Assembly (NCBI GenBank): GCA_037127255.1
Contig: JBANSL010000004.1
Span: 54,910,318-54,974,317, forward strand
DNA length: 64,000 nt
Direction of reading: 5' to 3'
From: Persicaria tinctoria
Taxonomy: Eukaryota; Streptophyta; Magnoliopsida; Caryophyllales; Polygonaceae
Each line of letters begins with the position of its first letter. The first letter of the stretch is position 1. The notes beneath the pieces were generated by a model that made no database searches, was not told the origin of the DNA, and saw only the letters and a program-made list of their open reading frames with translations. Shown piece by piece: positions 11,598 through 23,594 of the stretch. The translations under genes were made by a program, and so were the position numbers.

Positions 11598-12137
11598 GCT
11601 GAGATACACCATACCCATTCCCAGGACAGGTGTATGAGAAAGGATGAGTCTAGAACTCTTAATGAGTCCATAGCTAGCCCAGAGTTGGGTGGTCCTATTG
11701 AGAAGGACTTGATGGATTCACCGAAAACTGTAGAGGTTGAGCCTTGTGCTCTTAATGATACCATAACCCTGTAAGGGTGGTCCTATTGAGAAGGACTTGA
11801 TGGAATCACCTACGAGAGTGTGAAGGGTTGGTCGCCTTCTATGGAAGACTAGGGTTGTCTTTCTAGAGCACTCTTCAGCACCCAAGGTATGAGATGACTA
11901 TTACAGTTGACAGTCAGATCGCGGAACCACCAGGGCAGTGGTGAAGGTATGTGCTGCTGAGGTCAACTCACGAGTCTGGAAGTTCAAGATTCGTTCACTT
12001 CTATGTCTTGTGAGATACTCAGCTTCACTATGTGTTGGTTCAAGATTCGTTCACCAGCATTTAAGTACTTTCTCCACGAAACCAGCTCAGACGATGTTTT
12101 TGTCTTAAAACCCCAGTTCTTCACATTTGTGGGGGAC
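11598..12137 (+). other. Copia post-pol region with internal repeats and polypurine tract
   Basis: This non-coding region contains GGTCCTATTGAGAAGGACTT twice (about 11690 and 11779), each unit able to form a small GTCCT/AGGAC hairpin, and GTTCAAGATTCGTTCAC twice (about 11980 and 12030). It ends in the polypurine tract GTGGGGGAC immediately before the 3' LTR. Confidence 0.8.
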
Positions 12138-12816
12138 TGTTGGAGAAATGTTCATTGTGGGGGTTTTCATTTATGTCTTTTGAACTTCCTTTCTTGTCCC
12201 ACATTGAATACTAAGGGGTTTGGGGGGGTTGTTTTTAAGGAGGAGTTATTGAAGGGGTTATTGAGAGTTGAGATAGGGATCCCACACGCGCGCACCACCA
12301 CCACCGCCGCCGGTCCGTGTTCGTGACACGTGCGCGGTGAGGTGCTGGTCATGTTTTACGTCGTGTTTTAATTTCATCAATTAAATTGGCCTCGGATAGA
12401 GTTGAATTAGGGTTTGACCGATTCAGCTTTGTCACACGTTTTTGTAAAACGGTTTCAGATTTGGTCCGAGATCTCAGGGTGGTGGAGCGTCTCTTCTCTG
12501 GTTTTAAACCGACGCCGCCATTCAGTTTTTCACACAGAAAACTCGAAACTCCTCCTTCTTCTCTCTTTCTTTTGCAACCGTTCTGGGTCCTGGGTGGTTC
12601 CATTGCTTCGACGGCGAGTGCACGCCTGAGAAGCCGCTGTGTATCCTTGGGGGGCGACGCTAGTAGCCGACCTGCACCGTGGTGTCGGGGCGATTTCGCT
12701 TCTAAGGCAGTGGTTCCTTTCATACCACGCCACAGCCTTAAACACGGGTTTTCACTTATCTTTCTAAGCGGTTTTCCAAACTAAATTGAGGCTACATTCG
12801 CAGAATCAATCCAACA
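12138..12816 (+). repeat. Copia 3' LTR
   Basis: Near-identical copy of 6763-7440. The host sequence resumes with the duplicated ACGAG. Confidence 0.95.
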
Positions 12817-12821
12817 ACGAG

Positions 12822-13360
12822 CAAACTCAGGGCGAGATCGCAACAATATTTTGGCAAAATTCTTTGATTTGGTGAAGGACATTAGTGTTAATTTTGTAGA
12901 TTTTTGAAGATTTGTGATAGATGATATATTTAGGGTTAGGAGGGTTTCAAATTGGGGATTTCAATTAGGGATTATTACATCTCTTTCAAAGGAATGTGAT
13001 AATTCCTAACTGTACTCTTAACATATAATAATATAAAACCAATTAAAATAATAAAAATAAACTTCAATAACTTTTTTTAATCTAATTTTTGAAATAAATA
13101 TTATAACCTCTCGTTTTAAAGATCTTGAGATGAATTGTTGTATTGAAATGTTGATCAAAATAAACTATAAAACATTGTAGTTTACTAAAATAAGATTAAA
13201 GTGATTAATATATCTTCAATTTTAAAAAATATATAACTATTTTATTCGGATATCGGATGAAGGCGTATTATATATCGAAGTGAAGTTATCGACGAGGAGA
13301 ATAAATGTAAGGGATTCGTAGGGATGAGGGTGGAGGCATGTGCTTTTCTATATCCCCCTT
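12822..13360. other. Intergenic DNA
   Basis: This continues the sequence interrupted by the Copia element. It is AT-rich, and no gene, RNA or repeat is recognised. Confidence 0.5.
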
Positions 13361-13364
13361 GGCT

Positions 13365-13612
13365 CCACCCAGGGGCGGAGGGAGAGAAAAGTCCGGGGGG
13401 GGGGGGGGGGGCTTGGAAAAAAAAATGAAAGAAGAAGGGTGGGATGGGGAGTCAAACCCTGCTCCTACTCACACATATTCACAACCTTGCACCACCTGAG
13501 CTACATGTTTTTCTTGTCTCTATCCCACCTCTTTATATATATGTACATAATTTGTTTTCTCCAGGGGGCTTGAGCTACCGCATGACCCCCCTGGCTCCAC
13601 CCCTGCTCCAGA
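13365..13612 (-). mobile_element. Fold-back element with tRNA-like pol III boxes (SINE/MITE-like)
   Basis: The ends are imperfect inverted repeats (AGGGGCGGAGGGAG at about 13372 against CCTGGCTCCACCCCT at about 13590). Read on the minus strand, the interior has TAGCTCAGGTGG (13503-13492), a good A box, and GGTTTGACTCC (13458-13448), a B box with one change, 34 bp apart as in a tRNA promoter. An 18-base G run (13396-13412 region) and an A run interrupt it. It is either a tRNA-derived SINE or a MITE that absorbed one. Confidence 0.55.
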
Positions 13613-14660
13613 TGTCCTTTAATTAGGTCTATCAATAATTCTCAACTAATCAACCACCTTGCCCTCAAATATTATCTTGTTTAGAGCACCCAAACTCTCG
13701 TAGAGCCCACGGCCACAACTATATCTCCGCATCTCAATTAGTAGTAATTGAGATAGATCAAGTTGCTGAATCTTATAATTCAAAACGTCACCGATATTAT
13801 TATCCAATAAAATATATACAATACATGCAAGTACAATTAAAAAAATAATAAAAATAATAATTAAAAGTTGAATACACAAATTAAAATATAAGTAGGTAGG
13901 TAAATGTTAGCTTGAAGTGGAGGAACGTCCCTGATGGATTTGGTGTTCCCAGATACTATATACTCCATTATGGAATACACAGTTAATGATAGTGGCCTGG
14001 TCTGGTCAATAAGAGTAATTAGTTGCTTATGATCAATTTGCAATTTGGGTGATGTACGTCTTTACTTACGTACGTGGTAACAGAAATTTGGTAATGAATC
14101 AATCAGGTACAAGTTAATGGAGTGACCTAACCTAATCCAGTAATCCCATTCCCAATTCCCATTCCTATATACGGAGTACATTACAGACGAGATAACGAGA
14201 ACGAGAGAGATGGAGAGAGAGAGAGAGAGATTCATAAATATGGAATACTGTACTGGAGCCCAGGAGATCTGGATCATACATATCAGTGGGACACGTGGGA
14301 AAGGAAGATGTGGGACCAGACGAGACCAGTGCGGCCGAAGAATGAATATACCGCGTGCGCACCGGAACAGGATGATCGGATGACAGGATTATTCCTTTCG
14401 AATATACTTTCCCTCCTCAACTTGTTAACTCACCACCACCACTAGCATAATAGCATTAGCAGAGTAGCAGTCTTCCTGTTTCCTTACTTTTGGCATTTTC
14501 TCCATTAATTACCCTAATACTCCGTATATATAATGGGTCTCCATCCTTTTACCTTTATATCCTCTTCGGCGGTAGACCCCATTTTCATCTCTCTATCCCC
14601 ATTTTGCCCCTTTTTATTCCTTTCATTTTTAAAAATACTAATTTCAATCAATATTAACCA
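13613..14660. other. Intergenic DNA
   Basis: AT-rich. Contains a short (GA)n tract (14206-14230) and ACTCCGTAT-type motifs (about 14165 and 14518) that are common in degraded plant MITEs. No coding region is supported. Confidence 0.5.
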
Positions 14661-14667
14661 AAAATAA

Positions 14668-14900
14668 TACTCTCTCCGTTTCATAATAAATATCGTTTTT
14701 CTTTTAGTGCACGTTTTTTAAGAAGGTAAAAAATTCTATAAAATAATATTATAAAACATTAATAAAATTTAAGATAAAAATCATAAAAAAAACTTTACCA
14801 AAAATGTATCTTATAATTCTCTCATAAAATTATTTTAAAAAAAATCTCATGTAAAGTATAATACATAAATATAGATTATTAGTTACCTATTGAAGAAAAA
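14668..14900. mobile_element. One end of a Stowaway-like MITE
   Basis: TACTCTCTCCGTTTCATAAT at 14668 matches the Stowaway terminal consensus (CTCCCTCCG...). No matching inverted end follows, so the copy is truncated or decayed. Confidence 0.4.
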
Positions 14901-15039
14901 TTTTGAGCTCGCGCTAATGTCTACTTCTACCCCGAAGTATGTGAATTTATTGAGGGTTTGTCAACACATCTGATTATCAGAAGTCGAAGAATAGCTATTT
15001 AAGGTTAGTTTTATTACAAGGTTAAAAAATGCGTCTCGA

Positions 15040-16490
15040 TCAATTTTCAATTCATCAAATGGTATTGCATGAGGTAGTAACAAAAAAAAAAGAAAAGAAA
15101 TGGATCAATGTTGTTCAAGGTTGATGGGTTGATTGCTCAGTTTCATTTATTGGAGTTTCATGTTATAATTGGTCTTTCGGTTATTGAATATGATCCTTTA
15201 CCTTTAAAGGTTGTTACATTTAAGATTTTTTTTTGGCAAGAACAAGGTCTTGTATGCTGATATATTTGAGATTTAAAAATCTAAACCTAAGAAATCCCCA
15301 AAGGAAGTTAGTCATGGAAAAACTTCTTATTATCGGGAAGATGTTATTGTTTAAACAGTATGAGGTTGCCCGGATGATATATTTATCTCTTGCTTGTGAT
15401 CCTGAGAAGTTTAAAAGATATCACTAGGGGCGGGAATGTTATTGTAAGTTGTTAAGAGGTTTGAAAAGGGTGTCTTCTATTGAGTCGTGCTTCAATCCTA
15501 GGAGAACATATGAGCTATTTGGATATCCTCTAGCATTTCAGGTGATATTTTTATTTCATTTTGTCTATTACTATATATATATATATATATGTCAGCATTT
15601 TTTAAAAATCAGTATGTTTTTGTGTATATTTAACAGGCTTAGATATTGGAAGGTTTTTCTTCCCTTGTTGATAAAATTAATTGCACATTTAAGTATGTTG
15701 ACAAAGACCCAACCTCTTTACATCGGGGTTGTGATGTGAAAAATAATTATGAGTAAGCAACTTCAATATTTAATGGAGAAATGATAATCTTTTTATAATT
15801 TGTACCTTTCATTGATTGTCGACATTCTTTTATGTATGAATCATTGTACCTTTCATTGATTGTCTGCGTTCATATATTTGTATAATAGGCTCCCATGTAC
15901 CCAACCTATGGGGAGTTTGCAAGTAAACCTGAGATAAAGCTTGAAGATGAAGTGGTTGATGATGTTAACATTAATACTAAAGCAGTTGACTTTCCATGAA
16001 AAGAGGCTCACAATGCTTTAAGGAATATCGTGGGTGATGCATGTGTCAAAGTGCTTAATGTTGATGATTCTGATGGTACTGCTGAATGGTTTGATTGTTT
16101 TGATGTGTCAAAAGAAGCACACACATCCTCAAGTTCATGCTAAAATCAAACAATTAAGGCGATCAAAGCGTATAAATACAACTAGTAGTTTTTGTTTGAG
16201 CTCCTATGAAAATGACAAAAGAGCAAAGTTCCAAAATACAATGCTTCAAAGTCTTTATTATTGAAGATGATCATAACTTTTTGTACTCGTACATAAAAGG
16301 GAATATGTGCTTATTTGTATACTAACATTTTGTGTTGTTATTTTAATATTTATGATATGTTGACATTCTCTCTTTTTGTTTCACAGAGATTTTGTTGTGA
16401 AAGGGTGTGATGGTTTTTTGAAGAAAGAATTTTTTGATGTTTTCATTAGGAGAACAAAATGTTCGGAGGGCACAATAAGTATATATAATT
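15040..16490 (+). pseudogene. 5' part of a decayed ULP1-linked gene
   Basis: Short conserved-looking peptides appear in changing frames: KSPKEVSHGK (about 15295), GEFASKPEIKLEDEVVDDV (about 15910) and FDVSKEAHTSSSSC (about 16100). Similar charged linkers occur in plant transposon-carried ULP1 proteases. Several stops and frameshifts break it. It is read in the same direction as the protease part at 19560-20250 and is separated from it by the gypsy LTR. Confidence 0.35.
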
Positions 16491-16499
16491 TATATGCAT

Positions 16500-19400
16500 G
16501 TATTGTATTTTTAATTTAAAACAAAACGGTCTTGATGATTTTAAAGACCGAAAAATTTAATTATTATTTAATTTTCGAAATTGGAAAGCTTTTAGAAAAT
16601 CCGTTCCCAAGCAACTCACTATTTTCAGAAATCATTTGAATTAATTATGACATCCTTTGAATTCGAGCTTGACGAGTCTTATTTCCGCTATTGAGTTCGG
16701 GTTTCGAAAACTTAGAGTTTCGTGGGTCATTTTAGAATAATTTGAAATTTCGATTCAATTTTTTGGGAGTCGGGATAGGTTGTCGGGATTCGGAGTCAGA
16801 CTTAGCGAAATCTCTCTCTCGCCTCTTTCTCTCCTTCCTTCCCACACTCTCTTTATTTTTTTCGTCTTTTTCCCCTTTAAACCCTAGAAGTTTCCTTTGC
16901 CTAGCCTCCACTATATAAGGGAAGTTGCAATCCCAAGGGAGACCCATGACCACCTAAAAATCTGAGCCACTCTCAAACCCTAACCCTCGCCCCCTCCCCC
17001 CCCCCCCCCCTCATCATTTGAGATTCAAATAAAAACCCTAAGTCACTCACTCCCTCTTTCCTCTTTAATCTCTCAAACCCTCCTTCCAATCCCCTCTTTT
17101 GAGTTTCTCCCAGCCACAAAACCCTCAAAACACACCTCCATTACATTCCCTTTGAAGATATAGACCATAAAACGAAGGTTGGATGCCGATCTACGCAAAA
17201 CAGAAGTTGCTGAGCACAGTCATGACCACGAGTTCCAAGTCGCCTCTACGAGCAAGAACCCAAGATCCAGAAGAGGTGCTTTCGCGACCGCAAGTTCCAA
17301 GTCGCGACCGGGAGTGGGAGCCCAGAGAGATCTGTTTCCCCCCTTCTCGCGGTAATCCATTCGTTCTCCCGTCTCCTTGTTTCCTTTCTCTTTCTAAACC
17401 CTCAAAGGTCCAACTTTACTCAGTTTTCTTTCTTCCAAGGCCAAAAGACGAAGATCTAACACTCGGGAGGTGCAAAATTGGAGTCCTTCCTTCCTTGCCC
17501 ATTTTGTCATAAAAGGTCGATTTCCCCCCTTTCTCACTCGTTTTCGGTTCTAATCACATAAATGTGTTCTTTTACTCACCCTCCGACCTTCCTAGGCCTT
17601 GATTGAGCTTCCCCAGAGATCTTGGAGCTTGGAAATCCTCCATTGGAGCTTTTCTTTGAACCACTTGTTAATCCCTCTTCCGCTCTCCCCATTTGGTTCT
17701 CGTTTGTGTATTTTGGTGTTAATTAAGGTCGGAATTGAGTTTTCTTTGATTTGGGTTTGGTTTGATAAAGAAAGGAGATGATTCAAGGCAAAAACGAGTC
17801 AAAACGTTTTGAATCTCACAACGGCGAAACAATGGTCGCCGCTGCTAGTTAGAATAGATGTCGGAGGAGGAAGAAGCCTTCTCGCGACCGCGGTGTGGTT
17901 TTCGCCGCGGTGAAAGTTGCCTCTCGTGGCCAGTCAGAGCCCTTCCTCGCGGGGAGCCTGGGATGGACTTTTTGCCGCGACGAGTGGCCATCTTGTCACC
18001 ACGAAAACCACCCCAGCAACCTTTGGCCGATGCTGCTCCCTTGTCTCTTGGGGATCTTAGTTGGTTTTTGGGTTGGACATTTATGTCGGGTTTTGCTCAA
18101 AGATCGATTTTGGAAATGGGAAATTGAAGATATTATTTAAATGATTATTTTAATAAGTCGAAAAAGGATTTGAATGGAATTTGAAAAGTGTCGGTTTATT
18201 GAGTTGAATGCTTTGAAAATATTTTGACGGTCTTGTGTTTTAAATCAAATGCCGGAATTCCTTGAATATCACAACTTGACAAAAACTTAATGGTTTGATG
18301 CCTTGGTGTTTTGCAAACCTTGATTATCGACTTAACCTAGCTTGTCGGATTTCAGACTCTTGTAACCAAATACTGTTTGGTGGTGTTATGCTTCGGTTTT
18401 GAGTTGGAAACCTTGGCATGGATTGCCTTTTGAATGTTTTCTCGTGTTGGGAAATAGTTTTGAAATGGTTTAAATTCCTGATGGTTTTGGGAAACTTTTT
18501 GGGAACATGCTCTCTGTGTATGATTGGTAGCCTTGTAGCTTATCGCTTTCTATATTATTATAATAGGTGCTTGTTGACTTGATTGGATTATGCTTTCTGC
18601 TATACCTTGATGTTCGGTTTTTCTGGTAAGTTTCTTTATGGACTTTCTCAGATTGATCAGAATGACTCATCTTACATGTAGTCACATGATGTACTAGGTG
18701 TTGCATATGCATCAAAGCATGAATCATGTAGTATCATGCCTAGGTTTGTATACTTGAATGAGCATTCGTTTACTCTATGTGTTTGAAAAGAGAACGATCG
18801 CTATCTGTGATTCTTAGAGTCTTTGCTAGGGTCATAGAACAACCTAGTCTTATCTGTTTAGTCCTTATTGAGTCAGTATATGAGGTTAGCTTGCGGGCTT
18901 GATTCACCATATAAGCATGATGAGTTGATTTATTATTAAATGTGCATATATACCTTATGCGGATGGAAATTGCATGTTTAATTTCCGTTCTGCATTAGAA
19001 GCATCCTTATTTTAAGAATAACATATGTGTGTGCCTATTGTGGAACCCAGAATGCGTATGGGCCACAGTCTGATTCCTTGCCCTGCATATTGTTTTTAGG
19101 TTTGTATGCAGATTTATGTGTGATCAATATATGCTTCCATGACGGGGATATATTCTGGTGAATACCGACCGAGGGACTGACTCCTACCAGACTATCTTGA
19201 ATGTTTTACATGCTTTATGCTTTTTCGTGTTTTGGTTTTGACTCGGCTTCGCCGTGGCAAGTTGTACCCCGATTTAGTTTTGCATGCTTTACTCGAAAGT
19301 GAATTTGAGTGACTTAGTCGATCAATAGGATAGGTTAAGGGTACCCAACGACACTTCTCATGTTTTGGGGTTCAAAATCCCTACTTTAAAAACTAACTTT

Positions 19401-19500
19401 TGGGGTTTTGAAACCTTGATCTGTACCTGGATTGCAAGATCCGAACGATGGTATCCAACCTTCGAAACGTAACCCGAATATTTATATTTGGGCCGTTACA
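16500..19500 (+). mobile_element. Probable gypsy solo LTR
   Basis: The right end TTTGGGCCGTTACA (19487-19500) is a typical LTR terminus of Tekay/Del-like gypsy elements. The start of the block (GATTCGGAGTCAGACTTAG, about 16787) and the TATATAAGG promoter-like motif at 16910 followed by a leader-like region fit the same group. A C run lies at about 16996-17011. No gag, pol or primer site adjoins, hence solo. The left boundary and target duplication could not be fixed. Confidence 0.5.
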
Positions 19501-19559
19501 ATGATAATCTACTAAAACATGTGTAAATGCGTTGTTAGCATATAGGGAAGCGATGTATC

Positions 19560-20250
19560 ATATGCACAAGAGAATATTAGAAGAGCCTCAAAATTTCAAG
19601 ATGTTGTTATCTTGGATCGGGTGCTATATCAGTATTATTTACCTGAAGTAATGGTTTCATATGATGTACGTAACATCTGATGTGGACGTCCATATTACAA
19701 AATATTTTATTGGTCTGTATCGTGCTGACTTTTGTAAGGACTGGGGTAATGCAAAGAGGATATATACACCCTTTTATATTAAAAAAAAAGGCCTTGGTTG
19801 GCTCTAGAAATTAACATTGAAAAAAGGAAGATTATGGTTTGTGATTGTAACAAATACGTTGCTGATGATGAGACACTGAAGGAATGTTTATGGGGCTTAA
19901 CTGTGTGGCTCCCTCATCATTTGTGGAAAAGTTCAACTTATAGCAACTTTGAAGGAAAACCAAAATTCACCATAGAGAATGTCTTTGATGTTATGAACGA
20001 TGAAACTTGGTATGTATCTTTATACTAAAGTCGTATTTTTTTGTTGACTTTCTTAGTTACAGTTGCCAGCATGTATATGCACTAGCTGACCTATTTTTTT
20101 CATGTGGTTTACAGGTGTTGTTGTGATATTTTTACTATCAAGGTGATTGGAGCGCGCGCTTGTTTCGATGTTGATATAAATAGCTTTACTCAAGACAAAC
20201 TATATCGTTATCGTGAACTCATGGGTTTAGATCTTTTGAAGGAGAACTGA
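19560..20250 (+). pseudogene. ULP1-like (C48) cysteine protease C-terminal part, inactive
   Basis: The main block reads WLALEINIEKRKIMVCD then LPHHLWK and FTIENVFDVMNDETW (19798-20010). An intron-like gap follows, then CCDIFTIKVIGARA and FTQDKLYRYRELMGLDLL (about 20115-20250). This is the His-Asp-Cys layout of ULP1/SENP proteases: the Asp is in MVCD and the Cys is in the CCDIF that replaces DCGIF. The codon expected to give the catalytic His before WLALEI reads CCT (Pro), so the enzyme is dead. In plants such genes are often carried by Mutator and CACTA elements. Confidence 0.6.
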
Positions 20251-20259
20251 AGCTTCAAG

Positions 20260-21180
20260 TTTTAGTATCCGTTTTAAAACATATGATTATGGTTGTTGTA
20301 TTTTGTGTTAATTTGTAATTAACAAATGAGTTTATGTATGTTAATTTGATGCTGATTTCTGTCAACCCTTTGTATTGTCAACTATGTCATCAATTTTGTC
20401 AGCTCGATCTCTTGCAAGCTTTGGTGGGTGATGGTTCTTTTATCTCACCAATTAATTACCCATGTTGACAATTACACTGCTTGAGCTACCAAAAGAACAA
20501 TCAAATAAATATGTTGATAAATGAATTACCGATGTTGACAATTACACTGGATTCATATATGGTTGCTTTTAAAGAAATATACTAACAAATGGATTTATAA
20601 TTAAATATGTGCTGATAATTAAATGCATTTCTATTGAACACGAAGTATATATGGTGACAAACGAATATATATATATATATGCTAACAAGCGAATATTTGT
20701 GCTTATAAGAGTGTATCATCCATTGTTAATATATCGGCAAACGAATTTATAAGAAAATATATGTTGATAAAATACCTGTATATATACGCATTCTAATATA
20801 TGCTAATACAATCAAAATTGGTGAGCGAATTTGAAAAATACCTGAGCGAAATTGGGAGCAGAAATTCGTGAGTGGAATTAGAGCTTGGTGTACAAGAAAA
20901 TTGGAGAGGAGGCGAAATTAAGAGACGCGGCCAGCAGTTAGGGTGCTCGGTAGACATTTAATTAACAAAGTTTGGATATTGTATATTTAATTAATTAGGT
21001 TATATTATATGGACAATTGCTTTCCCTAAAAAAATAATAACAATTTAATACTTATACTATAACTCGAATTACAGTATGCATTCACAAATTAATATTGAAT
21101 AATCCTTGAACCATAGGTGATTTAAAATTATAACAATGGTGTAAATTAAACTTATAATAATACTAGTATTACTGTATTAG
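20260..21180. other. Intergenic DNA
   Basis: AT-rich, with scattered repeats of ATGTTGATAAATGAATTACC and TATATGCTGACAA type. No gene is supported. Confidence 0.5.
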
Positions 21181-21184
21181 TTTT

Positions 21185-23475
21185 AGGGTAGAAAGTATCC
21201 GGGCTTTTACCAGACTTATTGGCCTATTATTGGTCCCTTCGTGATTAAAGCAGTTAAGGTTTTTTTCACCTTAGGTTAGATTCTAAAACAAGTTAATCAT
21301 ACTTTTATTACCTTAATTCCTAAACGAGAGGACCCGTCAACGGTTATTCATTCCAGCCCTATCAGTCTATGTTCCACTGTTTATAAAGTTATATAAAAAA
21401 TTATATATGCAAGACTTTCAACGGTGTTCGACAAACTCATTCATCCCCTTCAGGGTGCTTTCACTAAAGGACGCTCTATTCAGGATAACATTCTTATAGC
21501 TCATGAGATTTTTCACTCATTCCGGCACTTAAAGCTAAAACTGGCTTGGTTGCAATTAAATTGGATATGGAAAAGGTTTACGATCGTACTGAGCGGCCTT
21601 TCCTTTTTTCGTATTCTTACTAAATTCGGCTTTGCTTCTGGGTTCATTCATTGGATCCATGAATGCGTTAACACAGTCTCTTATTCTATATTAATTGATT
21701 AACGATGAGCCATCCATTCCTTTTGCCCCAACAAGAGGCCTCCGGCAGGGTGACCCTCTCTCCCCGTTTATGTTTATTCTAACAATAGAAGTTTTGGCAC
21801 ACACTTTGCAGCGTGAGGCAAATATTAATAAGTATTTGAGTTTCTTCTTTGGGAGAGGACAATTAAAAATCCATTTTCTTGCTTTTGGCAGACGATATTA
21901 TCATATTCACTAAAGTTTCGCATGCTTCCTATTTTAAATTAAATTCTATTATACAAAGATTTTGTCTCGTTTCAGGCCAAAAGGTTAATTTGCATAAATC
22001 AAGCTTCCAAGTGTCACGTAATACCTCCATTTCTACTATCAACACCATTATAAACTCACTCGGTATCCCTCAATCAAATAATTTCGAGAAATATTTGGGT
22101 TGCCGCATCATTAATGGTCATGTTAACCATGATACTTTCTTTGAAGTAGTTCCAAAATCTAAACAACAGCTTTCGAAGTGGAAAGCGTCCTTTGTGTCTG
22201 TAGAAGGCAGAAAAGTACTTATTAAAGCTAATATGAGTGCTAAATCAATTTTCCTCATGTAGGCTTTTTTTGCTGCTTGCGTCTATCTTACACGAACTAG
22301 ATAAGGTTTACCGTGATTTCTTCTGGAATAAATCTTCGAAAAGAACCCCCTTGATTAGCTGGGATAAGATCTGCACTGATACTCTAACGGGAGGCCTAGA
22401 CTTGTACAAAGCAGAAACTATGAATATATCTCTTCAAATGAAGCTGTTGTGGAATATTATTGTGGAACCTGATAAGCAGTGGGTTCGCCTAATTTCAATC
22501 AAATACTTTAAGGGCACTCCTCTGATGAAGTACAATCGGAAAGGAAATTTGTCCTGGCAGTGGTCTAAGCTTATGTCGATCAAACATCTTTTTAAGCCTG
22601 GTCTGAGATGGTCCGTCGGTGATGGCACGGATGTGGTTTCTGGAATGATAATTGGATTTATGAGTTCCCTCTATCTGATGCAGCAATGGGGCTTTCTTCC
22701 GGTCTAGCTCTATCTTGGAAGGTGGCACGGTTTATTAATACCAATAATTCGTGGAATCTGACTAAATTACATAATAACCTTAGAGGTCTTTTATCTCCCA
22801 GTCAAATTACCAACATTGGTCATTCCAACTTACCGACTAACTTCTTTTGTGATCGTCTTTATTGGGGTCATAGTAAATATGGGTGATTTTCTGCTAAGTC
22901 TGCTAGATCTATTGTGCCATCTTCCAAGGTGATCCCCATTACAGTTTTAACTAGATTTGGAAGCTTGACGTTTCGCGTGATTGTTTACTCACTACTGAAA
23001 GACTTCAACGTTCTCATATGGCTGTGTCGTTAGGTTGCCCTCTTTGTTGTTAGCTCGAGTCGGGCTTCCATATTCTTTTGGATTGTAACATCACTTTATT
23101 GCTGCTCAACAGTTTTCATGCCACTCTTCCTTCTTTTGTTACCGTCCTGGTCATTAGGGATTATAATATGCTACTAAATCACTTGCACTCTTCGATGGGC
23201 AATCCTGGTGGAGTATTTGGTTATTTAGAAACAGATTGGTGTTTGATCCTGTGTTTAAGCTTCGATCGTTAACGAGATTTCGGTGTTAGTTTCTACCACT
23301 CGTGATACTTGGTCTGCCACCAAGGATGCTTTGCGGTATGACCTTCCTCCAAGGCGTTTTTTGGGAGGTCATTCGGGCACTTCTAATTCAACTGATCATC
23401 TTCCAGTCAAAACCCACAGCCCCTGTTTTTGGCAAAAACCTCCTCCGTCCTTTTTTTAAACTAAATTTTGACGGT
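21185..23475 (+). pseudogene. LINE relic: RT, zf-RVT and start of RNase H
   Basis: Frameshifted ORF2 remains, in order: GAFTKGRSIQDNILIAHEI (21453), GLRQGDPLSPFMFILTIE (21737), LLADDIIIF as the catalytic box (21882), KVNLHKSSFQVS, YLGCRIINGHV, then MNISLQMKLLWNIIVEP (22420), GNLSWQWSKL, WSVGDGTDV, and FKLNFDGSK (23455), the first strand of RNase H. At least four frameshifts or stops break it. The RNase H stops abruptly at about 23475 where the outer CACTA begins. A fitting LINE 3' end on the same strand resumes at 51739. Confidence 0.85.
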
Positions 23476-23562
23476 TCTAAGGGGAGGTTGACCAAGCCGT
23501 TGACCATCGATAAACATGGTGAATCAACCAGGATTGTCAGGTGCAGTCATACCATCGTCATG

Positions 23563-23594
23563 CAAGGGACGAACATATATATGTTCGTCCCTTG
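23563..23594. repeat. Perfect 32-bp palindrome
   Basis: CAAGGGACGAACATAT followed by its exact reverse complement. It lies near the left end of the outer CACTA. A near copy is at 25797-25828. Confidence 0.95.

Larger units (their letters stand above)
6763..12816 (+). mobile_element. Complete Ty1/Copia LTR retrotransposon
   Basis: The two LTRs (678 and 679 bp) start TGTTG and end CAACA. They are flanked by a perfect 5-bp duplication ACGAG (6758-6762 and 12817-12821). A single gag-pol ORF lies between them, and a purine-rich tract TTTGTGGGGGAC abuts the 3' LTR. By eye the LTRs differ at about eight positions plus one small rearranged block near 6955/12330, so the insertion is young. All protein domains are intact. 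The primer-binding site is unusual (see findings). Confidence 0.97.

Noticed and set aside
13441..13510. Possible tRNA gene
   Set aside because: A and B boxes are present, but no acceptor stem or anticodon arm can be paired; better as a SINE-like element.
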